This document shows positions 43,094 to 51,777 of a stretch of DNA of 64,000 nucleotides, piece after piece. The notes beneath the pieces are model-generated. The model had not been told where the DNA came from, did not search any database, and saw only the letters and a program-made list of their open reading frames with translations. Numbering within the stretch: the first letter of the stretch is position 1; every line of letters starts with the position of its first letter. Source of the DNA: Paraburkholderia sp. (GTDB lineage Bacteria > Pseudomonadota > Gammaproteobacteria > Burkholderiales > Burkholderiaceae); NCBI RefSeq assembly GCF_028283785.1, contig NZ_JAPWKB010000005.1, positions 1 through 64,000 on the forward strand, in the 5' to 3' direction. The position numbers and the translations under genes were made by a program.

Positions 43094-43879
43094 CTACTGG
43101 TACGGCTTCATCCATCCAAGCCCGGCCGACGTACCCGCGCGCGGCCGGTATTCGCAACCGATCCAGCCGTCGTAGCCGAGCGCATCGATCTGCGCGAACA
43201 GATACGGATAGTTCAGTTCGCCCGCGTCGGGCTCGTGACGGTCTGGCACGCCCGCAATCTGGATATGGCCGATACGCGCGAAATCGCGTTTGAGCTTTAC
43301 AGTCAGATCGCCTTCGACAATCTGGCAGTGATAGCAGTCGAACTGCACCTTCAGGTTCGGCGCACCGACTTCCGCGCAGATTGCCTGCGCATCGTCCTGA
43401 CGGTTCAGGAAAAAGCCAGGGATATCCCGCGTATTGATCGGCTCGATCAACACGGTGATGCCTTCTGCTTGCGCCGCTTTGGCTGCATCGCCGAGGTTGC
43501 GCAGATAAACGTCGCGATGACGCGCATGGACGTCGGGCGTCGAGCCGGGCGCGATCAGACCTGCCATCACATGCAGCTTGCGGTTTCCGGTCACGCGCGC
43601 GTAGTCGAGTGCGGTATCGATGCTGCGCCGGAATTCATCCTCGCGACCCGGCAACGAAGCGATGCCCCGTTCACCGGCGGCCCAGTCGCCGGGCGGCGCA
43701 TTGAACAGCGCCTGCACCAGCCCGTTGTCGTCGAGTCGCGACTTGAGTTCGGCGGCCGGAAACTCATACGGAAACAGGAATTCCACCGCTTTGAAACCGT
43801 CGCGCGCCGCAGCGGCGTAACGGTCGAGGAAATCGTGCTCGGTGTACATCATCGTCAGGTTGGCCGCGAAGCGTGGCAT
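43094..43879 (-). CDS. otnI: 2-oxo-tetronate isomerase (hydroxypyruvate isomerase family)
   Basis: This 261-residue TIM-barrel protein of the Hyi/OtnI group has metal-binding acidic residues in [14 protein letters not shown] and [15 protein letters not shown], with [13 protein letters not shown] and GCEYRP near the end. OtnI interconverts 2-oxo-tetronate and 3-oxo-tetronate; hydroxypyruvate isomerase is the alternative. The partner denD gene decides the call. Its start ([20 protein letters not shown]) is typical, with GGAG in range. It heads the leftward denD operon. Confidence 0.85.
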   Translation of the reverse strand: MPRFAANLTMMYTEHDFLDRYAAAARDGFKAVEFLFPYEFPAAELKSRLDDNGLVQALFNAPPGDWAAGERGIASLPGREDEFRRSIDTALDYARVTGNRKLHVMAGLIAPGSTPDVHARHRDVYLRNLGDAAKAAQAEGITVLIEPINTRDIPGFFLNRQDDAQAICAEVGAPNLKVQFDCYHCQIVEGDLTVKLKRDFARIGHIQIAGVPDRHEPDAGELNYPYLFAQIDALGYDGWIGCEYRPRAGTSAGLGWMKPYQ

Positions 43880-44189
43880 CGGGAAAGCTCCTTCAAATGG
43901 GCAGTATCGTCAGACGTGATCGCGGCATTCGCGACACGCATGCGTTCATCAGCAATGCGAGGCTTCCGGATGCGCTGGACGCATGCATGCGTCCAGCGCA
44001 TGCAATCAGACACTATACAATCGCGTCCCGCGACATGGGTTCGACGTCGCCGGATGGTCTGTGCCGGCACTTTTTTCCGGCCTGCCAGGCGCGTGACTTA
44101 GAATCTGTGCTCATCAGTGGCGATCCGAGACGTCGCACTGGCCAAAGACAATACGCTGCTCCACCGTACACAGCCTTCCCAACAGCCTT
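43880..44189. other. Divergent intergenic region between otnI and the IclR gene
   Basis: No gene is seen in these 310 bp. Its main feature is the 32-bp palindrome described separately. The region must contain the promoters of both flanking genes. Confidence 0.5.
43970..44001. repeat. Perfect 32-bp palindrome
   Basis: The two 16-bp halves (left half ATGCGCTGGACGCATG) are exact reverse complements with no spacer. The core ACGCATGCATGCG also occurs in the repeat cluster at 60492-60504. It may be a protein-binding site, a cruciform-forming element, or a member of a dispersed palindromic repeat family. Confidence 0.75.
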
Positions 44190-45023
44190 ATGAGCAAAGC
44201 TTCTGAAGCGTCAACCGCCGCACCGGCCAACGCCGTGCAAGCCCAGGACGCACCGGACAAGCCGGGCGATTCCTACGTGCAGTCTTTTGCGCGAGGGCTT
44301 GCGGTGATCCGCGCGTTCGACGCACAGCATCCCGAGCAAACCCTGACCGATGTGGCCGCGGCAACCGGCCTCACGCGCGCGGGCGCGCGCCGCATCCTGT
44401 TGACCTTGCAGACCTTGGGCTATGTCGAAACCGAGGGCCGGCTGTTTCGTTTGACACCGAAGATCCTCGATCTCGGCTTCGCCTATCTGACGTCGATGCC
44501 GTTCTGGAATCTCGCGGAACCGGTGATGGAAGAGTTGTCGGCACGCGTGCATGAGAGCTGTTCGGCAGCCGTGCTGGATCGCACGGAAATCGTGTACGTG
44601 CTGCGCGTGCCGACGCACAAGATCATGACGATCAACCTGTCGATCGGCAGCCGCCTGCCCGCCTATTGCACGTCGATGGGCCGCGTCCTGCTGTCGTCGC
44701 TCGACGACGCGACGCTGGACGCAACCCTCGACGCATCGCCGATCCGCGCACACACCGCGCGCACGATCACCGATCGCGGCGAACTGAAGCGCGCGATCGC
44801 GCAGGCAGGCGCGCAAGGCTGGGCCATCGTGGATCAGGAACTGGAAGGCGGATTGATTTCGCTGTCGGCACCGATTCGCAACCGGCAAGGCCGCGTGATT
44901 GCCGCGATGAACATCAGCGGCAATGCGCAACGCAACTCCGCGAGACAGATGGTGAAAACGTTTCTGGAGCCGTTGCAGCAAGCCTCGCAACGGGTCTCGG
45001 AAATGGTCGCGCGAAGAGGCTGA
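44190..45023 (+). CDS. IclR-family transcriptional regulator (PcaR-like)
   Basis: This 277-residue protein has a winged helix-turn-helix (about 28-90: DSYVQSFARGLAVIRAFDAQ, VAAATGLTRAGARRILLTLQ) and an IclR effector domain (about 100-270) with GSRLPAYCTSMGRVLLSSLD and WAIVDQELEGGLISLSAPI. These motifs are closest to the PcaR/PcaU/PobR group, which senses beta-ketoadipate or protocatechuate-type ligands. The frameshifted pcaF with its PcaU-like operator lies 2.4 kb away, separated by denD-otnI. It may instead control denD-otnI, which is divergent. Confidence 0.87.
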   Translation: MSKASEASTAAPANAVQAQDAPDKPGDSYVQSFARGLAVIRAFDAQHPEQTLTDVAAATGLTRAGARRILLTLQTLGYVETEGRLFRLTPKILDLGFAYLTSMPFWNLAEPVMEELSARVHESCSAAVLDRTEIVYVLRVPTHKIMTINLSIGSRLPAYCTSMGRVLLSSLDDATLDATLDASPIRAHTARTITDRGELKRAIAQAGAQGWAIVDQELEGGLISLSAPIRNRQGRVIAAMNISGNAQRNSARQMVKTFLEPLQQASQRVSEMVARRG

Positions 45024-45277
45024 AGCGGCGTCGCGAGGCCAATTGTCGGCAAGTTGAAAGCCGGCGGAAACACGAAGCAAACTTAGAGCCGATCCTCTTG
45101 CGCTATCCGGTGTTTCACTAGCTACGCAATCTTTTTGACCTGATAATCTTGGCGCGCGCTGCTGGCCACCCGGCCGGCAGCTTCGTAAGAGGCCTGGGCT
45201 TCACCGGCTCCGGGCGCTGTCTTGCAGCGGCAACACCGTATGCGGACGTACTTGAACCACTCCGAGGAGTTATAACA

Positions 45278-46060
45278 GTGAAGAAACTGCTAGCGGCTTT
45301 GACGGTTGCTCTGATTGCTACCGTCTCGATTAGCGCACACGCAAAAGAATGGTCGACTATCCGCTTTGGCGTTGACGCAAGCTATCCGCCGTTCGAATCG
45401 AAGGGCTCGGATGGCAAGCTGGTCGGCTTCGACATCGACCTCGGCAACGAAATCTGCGCACGCCTGAAGGCTAAGTGCGTCTGGGTCGAAAACGACTTCG
45501 ACGGCATGATTCCGGCACTGAAGGCGAAGAAGTTCGACGGCGTGCTGTCGTCGATGTCCATGACGCCGCAACGCGCTGAGCAGATCGCTTTCTCGAACAA
45601 GCTGTTCAACACGCCGACGCGTCTGGTCGCGAAGAAGGGTTCGGGCATCCTGCCGACCGCCGATTCGCTGAAGGGCAAGTCGGTTGGCGTCGAGCAAGGC
45701 ACGATCCAGGAAACGTACGCAAAGACCTACTGGGAGCCGAAGGGCGCCAAGGTCGTGCCGTATCAGAACCAGGATCAGGTCTACGCAGACTTGCTGTCGG
45801 GTCGTCTTGACGCAGCGTTGCAAGACGCCGTGCAAGCTGAAATCGGCTTCCTGAAGACGCCGCGCGGCGCTGGCTTCGACTTCGTCGGCAAGGATCTGGT
45901 CGATGAAAAGATCCTCGGCAACGGTGCCGGCATCGGCATGCGTAAGGACGACGCAGACCTGAAGGTCAAGGTCGACAAGGCGATCGCCGAGATCATCAAG
46001 GACGGCACGTACAAGAAGCTCGAGAAGAAGTACTTCGACTTCGACGTGTACGGCGGCTAA
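45278..46060 (+). CDS. ABC transporter periplasmic amino-acid-binding protein (ArgT/HisJ-like)
   Basis: This 260-residue protein has a signal peptide (cleavage after AHA at about residue 22) and the solute-binding family-3 fold: IRFGVDASYPPFESKGSDGK, GFDIDLGNEICARL, DGVLSSMSMTPQRAEQIAFS. These motifs match lysine/arginine/ornithine/histidine-binding proteins. The start is GTG 45278 behind GAGGAG. No permease or ATPase gene is adjacent, so it must supply a transporter encoded elsewhere. A terminator follows, so the gene is monocistronic. Confidence 0.9.
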   Translation: MKKLLAALTVALIATVSISAHAKEWSTIRFGVDASYPPFESKGSDGKLVGFDIDLGNEICARLKAKCVWVENDFDGMIPALKAKKFDGVLSSMSMTPQRAEQIAFSNKLFNTPTRLVAKKGSGILPTADSLKGKSVGVEQGTIQETYAKTYWEPKGAKVVPYQNQDQVYADLLSGRLDAALQDAVQAEIGFLKTPRGAGFDFVGKDLVDEKILGNGAGIGMRKDDADLKVKVDKAIAEIIKDGTYKKLEKKYFDFDVYGG

Positions 46061-46106
46061 TCCTGTAGGCGCGGCTTGCCGCGCCACCGGGAATCGCGCT
46101 GAACAG

Positions 46107-46134
46107 AAGGCTCCGCCATGTGCGGAGCCTTTTT
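46107..46134 (+). terminator. Terminator after the binding-protein gene
   Basis: AAGGCTCCGC and GCGGAGCCTT form a perfect stem with a 5-nt loop, then TTTTT. Confidence 0.88.
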
Positions 46135-46297
46135 CGTTGGGGTGTCCGTGAAATCGCCGTACACCGCATGTGGCCTTATGCGGCATTTTTTGCGGCACGC
46201 GCCAGATCGGCTAAGATCGCAGGATCAGGCATCATGCTGTCTCAACCGGTCATCAACCTAAAGCGTGGGCAGCGTTCGAACCCGCGCATCAGAAACC

Positions 46298-47413
46298 ATG
46301 CAAACCCAAACCCATCCGCTGATTTCTCCGACACTCGGCACCGCGCGCAGTCTGACGAGTTTCCACTACGGTCCCGGCGGCGGGCAGAAGATTTACATCC
46401 AGTCGTCGCTGCACGCGGACGAGTTGCCCGGCATGCTGGTGTCGTGGGCGCTGCGCCGCAAGCTCGCGGCGCTCGAATCCGCCGGCAAGCTGCGCGGCGA
46501 AGTCGTGATCGTGCCGGTGCCGAATCCGATCGGGCTGAACCAGCATCTGCTCGGTCATATGAACGGCCGCTTCGAAACCAATAGCGCGCAGAATTTCAAC
46601 CGCAATTTCCACGATCTTTCCGCGTTGATCCAGCCGGTGATCGAAGCGCGTCTGGGCGCCGATATCGACCAGAATCGCGTCGCAGTGCGCGCCGCGATGC
46701 GCGAAGCGCTCGACGCGCAAAAGCCGGAAACGGAACTGGAATCGCAACGTCTCGCGCTGCAAAAACTGTCGTACGACGCCGACGTCGTGCTCGATCTGCA
46801 TTGCGACTGGGAAGCCGCGATGCATCTGTACACGAACCCGGATCTGTGGACCGAAGTCGAACCGCTCGCCCGTTATCTCGACGCGAAAGCATCGCTGCTC
46901 GCGCTGAATTCGGTCGGCAATCCGTTCGACGAAATCCACAGCTTCTGCTGGTCGGATCTGCGTGCCCGTTTCGCCGACCGCTTCCCGATTCCGAACGGCT
47001 CGATCTCGGTGACGATCGAATTGCGCGGCCAGCGCGATGTGTCGTACGAGTTCGCCGAACGGGACGCGCAAGGGATCATCGAATACCTGACGCAACGCGG
47101 CGTGATCGACGGTGAAGCCGCGCCGATGCCGCCGCTCGAATTCGCCGCCACGCCGCTGGCGGGCGCCGAACCGATCGTCGCGCCGATCAGCGGCGTGCTG
47201 GTGTTCCATGCACAAGTGGGCCGCTGGATCGATGTCGGCGACAGGATCGCGGATATCGTCGATCCGCTGACCGACCAGGTCGTCGCATTGAACGCGACGG
47301 TCGCCGGGGTGATGTACGCGCGTCATCTGACGCGTTTCGCAACGGCCGGTCTGGAGATCGCGCGCGTCGCGGGCGCGAAGGCTTTCCGCTCCGGATCGCT
47401 GCTGTCGAACTAA
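46298..47413 (+). CDS. Succinylglutamate desuccinylase/aspartoacylase family protein
   Basis: This 371-residue zinc hydrolase of the AstE/AspA group has zinc ligands H39 and E42 (SSLHADELPGM) and H168 (VLDLHCDWEAAMHL). A C-terminal biotinyl-lipoyl-like region contains PISGVLVFHAQVGRWIDVGD. The family cleaves N-acyl amino acids or related amides. It follows the basic-amino-acid-binding protein but has its own leader, so a shared substrate is only a suggestion. I chose the ATG at 46298 (MQTQTHPLIS). Confidence 0.88.
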   Translation: MQTQTHPLISPTLGTARSLTSFHYGPGGGQKIYIQSSLHADELPGMLVSWALRRKLAALESAGKLRGEVVIVPVPNPIGLNQHLLGHMNGRFETNSAQNFNRNFHDLSALIQPVIEARLGADIDQNRVAVRAAMREALDAQKPETELESQRLALQKLSYDADVVLDLHCDWEAAMHLYTNPDLWTEVEPLARYLDAKASLLALNSVGNPFDEIHSFCWSDLRARFADRFPIPNGSISVTIELRGQRDVSYEFAERDAQGIIEYLTQRGVIDGEAAPMPPLEFAATPLAGAEPIVAPISGVLVFHAQVGRWIDVGDRIADIVDPLTDQVVALNATVAGVMYARHLTRFATAGLEIARVAGAKAFRSGSLLSN

Positions 47414-47446
47414 GTCTCGCACGACGCGTTTCGTCGTCGCTTCAAA

Positions 47447-47475
47447 CAGAAAAGCCCGCTAGATGCGGGCTTTTC
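47447..47475. terminator. Bidirectional terminator
   Basis: AGAAAAGCCCGC and GCGGGCTTTTCT pair perfectly around a 5-nt loop between convergent genes. A/T tracts are present on both sides. Confidence 0.88.
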
Positions 47476-47488
47476 TGCATCTGGCCTG

Positions 47489-48301
47489 TCAGAACGCAGG
47501 CACGATCGCGCCTTTGAATTGCGTGTCGATGTAATGCCGCACATCCGGCGATTCGTAGGCCGCAACCAGTTTTTTCACCCACGGCTGGTTCTTGTCCTGC
47601 GCGCGAACCGCGATCAGGTTCGCATACGGACCCTTCAGATCTTCGATCGCAATCGCATCTTTGGTGGGTTGCAGGTTCGCCTTGACCGCGTAATCCGTGT
47701 TGATCGACGCGGCGTCGAGGTCGTCGAGCGCACGCGGCAATTGCGCGGCATCAAGTTCGACGATCCGGATTTTCTTCGGATTGTCCACGACGTCGAGCGG
47801 CGTCGCGTTGACGCCGTTACTGCCGACGCCCGCCTTCAGCTTGATCACGCCATACTTCTGCAGCAACAGCAACGCACGATTGCCGTTCGACGGATCGTTC
47901 TGGATGCCGACCTTCGCGCCTTCCGGCAAGTCCTTCAGCGACTTGTACTTTTTCGAGTAGAAGCCCATCGGCGACGTGTACGTCAGCCCGACGTTGACGA
48001 TTTTGTAACCGCGCTGGCGAATCTGGCTGTCGAGAAACGGCTGATGCTGAAAGCCGTTCGCGTTGAGGTCGCCGGCATCGAGTGCCGCGTTCGGCTGCAC
48101 GTAATCGTTGAACTCGATCACCTTCAGTTGCAGCCCCTCGCGCGCCGCGACCTTGCTGACCACGCTCCAGATCTGCGCGTCCGGACCGCTCATCGTGCCG
48201 ATCTTCAACACGGTATCGTCGGCGCGCGCGAACGGCGCTGTCAGCGCCGCGCCCGCGGCGGCAAAGGCAATCAGGGTTTTGACGACTGTTCTGCGCGACA
48301 T
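47489..48301 (-). CDS. MetQ/NlpA-family periplasmic substrate-binding protein
   Basis: This 270-residue protein has a signal peptide (MSRRTVVKTLIAFAAAGAAL...ARA) without a lipobox cysteine, followed by a NlpA/MetQ fold: VLKIGTMSGPDAQIWSVVSK, FNDYVQPNAALDAGDLNANG, QHQPFLDSQI. Members bind methionine or related compounds. GGGAA lies 6 bp before the ATG. The metN and metI genes usually found with it are missing, so it is a second orphan binding protein in this region. Confidence 0.9.
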   Translation of the reverse strand: MSRRTVVKTLIAFAAAGAALTAPFARADDTVLKIGTMSGPDAQIWSVVSKVAAREGLQLKVIEFNDYVQPNAALDAGDLNANGFQHQPFLDSQIRQRGYKIVNVGLTYTSPMGFYSKKYKSLKDLPEGAKVGIQNDPSNGNRALLLLQKYGVIKLKAGVGSNGVNATPLDVVDNPKKIRIVELDAAQLPRALDDLDAASINTDYAVKANLQPTKDAIAIEDLKGPYANLIAVRAQDKNQPWVKKLVAAYESPDVRHYIDTQFKGAIVPAF

Positions 48302-48449
48302 GCTGTTCCCGGTTCGGTTCTGAGTGGATGGGGATCGTCGCATGCAGGCGGAGCGCGGCTAACCAAGGATTTCTCATACTCACTTTCCGCGCCCGCAGAT
48401 AAGCGTATGCGTACGCGTGCGGTTGAAATTTCCGACCGTTCACATCATG

Positions 48450-48467
48450 TGTCGTATTCATACGACA
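48450..48467. promoter_or_regulatory. Palindromic operator candidate upstream of the porin gene
   Basis: TGTCGTAT-TC-ATACGACA is a perfect inverted repeat in the 290-bp divergent region between the metQ-like gene and the porin gene, about 125 bp before the porin start. The regulator is unknown. Confidence 0.45.
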
Positions 48468-48591
48468 GATTGGCAAATATGTCCGACTGTCACAAAACAT
48501 TACTCGTCACTCACTTAAATTGCGTCCGTCGCACGACCCAGCCCTCAAGAGCCAGGCGTGTCGCACGCCAAATTTTTAACCGGAGAGTGAC

Positions 48592-49791
48592 TTGAACAAG
48601 AAAGTATTGGCCACCGCTATTCTCGCTGCGTTCGCAGGCGCCGCTCATGCACAAAGCAGCGTGTCGTTGTACGGGGTGATCGACGCGGGTATCAGCTACG
48701 TCAACAATTCGAAGACGTCGACGGGACATGACAACCTCGTCAAGTTCGACGACGGCGTCGCGCAAGGCAGCCGTTGGGGCATGAAGGGCGCTGAAGACCT
48801 CGGTGGCGGTCTGAAGGCAATCTTCACGTTGGAAAGCGGCTTTAACGTCGGTACGGGCGCGATGGGTCAAAGCTCGACGCTGTTCGGCCGCCAGGCATTC
48901 GTCGGCGTGTCGCAAAACGGCGTTGGCTCGTTCACGATGGGTCGTCAGTATTCGTTCTCGACCGACTTCCTGGGCGGCGCTTACTCGACCGGTGGCAACA
49001 CGGTTGCAGGCAACTACGCTTACCACATCAACGACGTCGATCAGCTGACGTCGAGCCGTATCAACAACTCGGTCAAGTTCACGAGCGCGAACTTCTCGGG
49101 TCTGACGTTCGGTGCGTTGTACGGCTTCTCGAACGCGGCAGGCGCATTCGGTGGCGCGCCGGTGACGGGCACGACGGCTTCGCCGGTTGCAGGTTCGTCG
49201 CGCGCATACAGCTTCGGCCTGAACTACGCGAACGGCCCGTTCGCAGTCGGCGCGGCTTACACGGACATCAAGTACCCGGGTCAGATTTCCCCGCAATCGA
49301 TGTCGACCAACCTCGCCAACGTGACGTTCGCGAACACGGCGCCGGGTTCGGCAGCCGGCACGAGCCAGATCCGCGATCTGCGCACGTTCGGTGTCGGTGG
49401 CCGCTACAACATCGCAGCAGCGACGCTGTGGGCATTGTTCACGGACACGCGTCTGGAACCGCAAGGCGGCTCGTCGACGACGTTCACCGCGTATGAAGCA
49501 GGCGGCAAATACGCGTTCACGTCGGCTTTGACGGCTGGCCTGGGCTACACGTACATGCACATGTCCGGCTTCAACACGGGCCACTGGAACCAGGTGGACG
49601 CGAGCGTCGACTACGCGCTGAGCAAGCGTACCGACGTGTACGTGCTGGGCGTGTATCAAGGTGCAGCCGGCAACAACCGTGGCACGGAACTGCAAGCGCA
49701 GATCGGTTCGAGCACGAGCTACTTCAACACGTCGGGCGCGGGTTCGGACAGCCAGGTCGCATTCCGCGTGGGTCTGCGTCACAAGTTCTGA
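48592..49791 (+). CDS. Gram-negative trimeric porin (OmpC/Omp32-like)
   Basis: This 399-residue outer-membrane porin has a signal peptide (MNKKVLATAILAAFAGAAHA|Q). Porin-4 signatures are SVSLYGVIDAGISYVNN, GSRWGMKGAEDLGGGLKAIF and a C-terminal strand ending VGLRHKF with terminal Phe. The start codon is TTG, behind CGGAGAG. Codon use is strongly biased, as expected of a highly expressed gene. A TTCG-loop terminator follows. It probably allows diffusion of small hydrophilic solutes. Confidence 0.95.
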   Translation: MNKKVLATAILAAFAGAAHAQSSVSLYGVIDAGISYVNNSKTSTGHDNLVKFDDGVAQGSRWGMKGAEDLGGGLKAIFTLESGFNVGTGAMGQSSTLFGRQAFVGVSQNGVGSFTMGRQYSFSTDFLGGAYSTGGNTVAGNYAYHINDVDQLTSSRINNSVKFTSANFSGLTFGALYGFSNAAGAFGGAPVTGTTASPVAGSSRAYSFGLNYANGPFAVGAAYTDIKYPGQISPQSMSTNLANVTFANTAPGSAAGTSQIRDLRTFGVGGRYNIAAATLWALFTDTRLEPQGGSSTTFTAYEAGGKYAFTSALTAGLGYTYMHMSGFNTGHWNQVDASVDYALSKRTDVYVLGVYQGAAGNNRGTELQAQIGSSTSYFNTSGAGSDSQVAFRVGLRHKF

Positions 49792-49810
49792 TGGTTCGAA
49801 CGTGATGCGA

Positions 49811-49838
49811 AAAAAACGCCCTTCGGGGCGTTTTTTTT
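49811..49838. terminator. Terminator with TTCG loop after the porin gene
   Basis: AAAAAACGCCC, loop TTCG, then GGGCGTTTTTTTT. The A tract on the left also allows termination of the convergent LysR gene. Confidence 0.9.
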
Positions 49839-49856
49839 ATTGGATGTCCGCACCGT

Positions 49857-50762
49857 CTAACGCCGCGCCGCGCGCTTCTTCGCGAAGTAATCGGCGGCCA
49901 TCAGCCGGAATGCCGTGACGGCGGGATTATCCTGATCGGGACGCCAGGCCATGCTCATCTCGGCCTGCAAGGTCGTGTCGGCGATCATCCGGAACTCGAC
50001 GTTGTCGTAATGAAATCGTTGCGCCGACGCCGGCAGAATGCCGACGCCCAATCCGGCACGAACCAGCGACAGAATGGTCGGCGTCTGGTCGATGTACTGC
50101 GCGACGTTCAGGCTCACGCCCTGGGCGGTGAGCATGCTCATGATCCGGTCGTGGAAGTACTTGCCTTGCGTGGGCGAATGCATGATGAACGGCTGACGAT
50201 CCAGCTGCGCGAGCTCGATCCGCTCGTGCTGGCACAGCACATGGCCTTTCGGCAACGCGACGATCAGCGGCTCTTCATCGACCAGCAAAAACTCGAGCGT
50301 CTGCCTCGACGGCAACGGCCGCAGAAAACCGAGATCGATCGTATTCGCGGAAAACGCTTCGACCTGCGCCACCGAGATCAATTCGAGCAACACGACATCG
50401 ATCTCCGGCAGCACATCCGATGCCGCCACCAGCAACTCCGGTATCAACTCGTAACCGGCCGCGCCGGTGAAACCGATCCGCACGCGGCCGGTTTTCCCCT
50501 TTGCCGCGCGACGCACCGTGCTCTCCGCCTGCTCCGCGAGATTGAGCAGCCGCGTGGCATCCGCGAGAAACACACGGCCTTCGGTCGTCAACTTCACCGC
50601 GCGGCCCACGCGTTCGAACAGCTTGACGCCGAGCGTGTCTTCCAGCAAATGAATCTGCCGGCTCAACGGCGGCTGCGTCATATGAAGCAGCGTCGCCGCA
50701 CGTCTGAAATTCAGTTCGGTCGCGGCAACGACGAAGCAACGCACTTGTCCGAGATCCAGCAT
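49857..50762 (-). CDS. LysR-family transcriptional regulator
   Basis: This 301-residue LysR protein has a helix-turn-helix (about 1-60: MLDLGQVRCFVVAATELNFR, LHMTQPPLSRQIHLLED) and an effector domain. The N-terminus resembles the BenM/CatR/CbnR group, which responds to aromatic or dicarboxylic effectors. It follows the 2-hydroxyacid dehydrogenase gene by 61 bp on the same strand and may regulate that gene and the divergent MFS gene. The effector is unknown. Confidence 0.9.
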   Translation of the reverse strand: MLDLGQVRCFVVAATELNFRRAATLLHMTQPPLSRQIHLLEDTLGVKLFERVGRAVKLTTEGRVFLADATRLLNLAEQAESTVRRAAKGKTGRVRIGFTGAAGYELIPELLVAASDVLPEIDVVLLELISVAQVEAFSANTIDLGFLRPLPSRQTLEFLLVDEEPLIVALPKGHVLCQHERIELAQLDRQPFIMHSPTQGKYFHDRIMSMLTAQGVSLNVAQYIDQTPTILSLVRAGLGVGILPASAQRFHYDNVEFRMIADTTLQAEMSMAWRPDQDNPAVTAFRLMAADYFAKKRAARR

Positions 50763-50823
50763 TCTTTATCGACAGGATGGTGATAGTCGATGTTCATTAT
50801 AGGTGCGGTGCTTCGTGCGGCGG

Positions 50824-51777
50824 TTACGTCGTCAGACTGCCTTCCGGTCGTTGCCCGGCGAGCGCCTGCGCAAGGCTCGCCATCACCATCTCGCCCATCG
50901 CGGTGCGCGATTCGACCGTTGCGCTGGCCCGATGCGCCTGCACCACCACGCGATCCATATCGAACAGCGCAGTTGGGACATTCGGCTCATCGACGAATAC
51001 GTCCAGCCCCGCGCCCGCAATCACGCCATGCGCGAGCGCCGCGACCAGATCGCTTTCCACGACCAGCTTTCCGCGCGCGACGTTGATCAGATAACCGTCC
51101 TTGCCCAACGCATCGAGCACCGCCGCGTCGATGATGCCCTGCGCCTTGTCGGCCGCGGCCGCCAGCACGAGGATGTCGGCGCCGCGCGCGAGCGACAGCA
51201 GATCGCCGACGAACCGGTGCGGCACGTCGTCCATCTGCTTCAGATCCGTATACGAAACCGGGCAGCCGAATGCGGCGGCGCGTTGCGCAATCGCGCGCCC
51301 GACCTTGCCCATTCCGACGATCCCGACACGCTTGCCGCTAAAGCGGCGCGACAGCGGTAGCGCGCCCGGATGCGGGTTCTTCTGCCAGTTGCCGGTCTTC
51401 ACGAATTCATTGCCCGGACAGATTTCGCGGCACACCGCGAGGATCAGTCCGATTGCGAGGTCGGCGACGTCTTCGGTCAATGCACCGAACGTCGCGGTGA
51501 CGGGAATGCCGCGTTCGCGCGCGAAGTTCAGATCGACCGCATCCGTGCCGACGCCGTTGACGGCGATCACTTCGAGCGCCGGAAGCCTTTCGATCAGATC
51601 ATTCGAAATTCCCGTATGACCGCCGGTAATCACGCCACGGATCGATTCGCCATGCTCGCGAATGTACGCATCCTTGTCGCTCTGCTCGAACAGGCGGCGC
51701 ATCGTATAGCGTTCGCCCAACGCGTCGTTGATCGCGGGCACGAGGATCGGGTTCAGTTGCAAGATGCTCGGTTTCAA
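50824..51777 (-). CDS. NAD(P)-dependent 2-hydroxyacid dehydrogenase
   Basis: This 317-residue protein of the D-isomer 2-hydroxyacid dehydrogenase family (GhrB/hydroxypyruvate reductase type) has the dinucleotide motif KRVGIVGMGKVGRAIAQRAA. Catalytic residues are Arg in NVARGKLV, Glu in DVFVDEPNVP and His in VVQAHRAS. I chose the TTG at 51777 (KPSILQLNPILVP follows), preceded by AGGAG 9 bp upstream, since no ATG fits the family N-terminus. The substrate is probably glyoxylate, hydroxypyruvate or a sugar acid. The divergent MFS gene may import it. Confidence 0.88.
   Translation of the reverse strand: MKPSILQLNPILVPAINDALGERYTMRRLFEQSDKDAYIREHGESIRGVITGGHTGISNDLIERLPALEVIAVNGVGTDAVDLNFARERGIPVTATFGALTEDVADLAIGLILAVCREICPGNEFVKTGNWQKNPHPGALPLSRRFSGKRVGIVGMGKVGRAIAQRAAAFGCPVSYTDLKQMDDVPHRFVGDLLSLARGADILVLAAAADKAQGIIDAAVLDALGKDGYLINVARGKLVVESDLVAALAHGVIAGAGLDVFVDEPNVPTALFDMDRVVVQAHRASATVESRTAMGEMVMASLAQALAGQRPEGSLTT

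Noticed and set aside
45160..45182. Inverted repeat in the leader of the ArgT-like gene considered as a riboswitch or attenuator
   Set aside because: A single short imperfect stem with no conserved riboswitch elements and no T tract.
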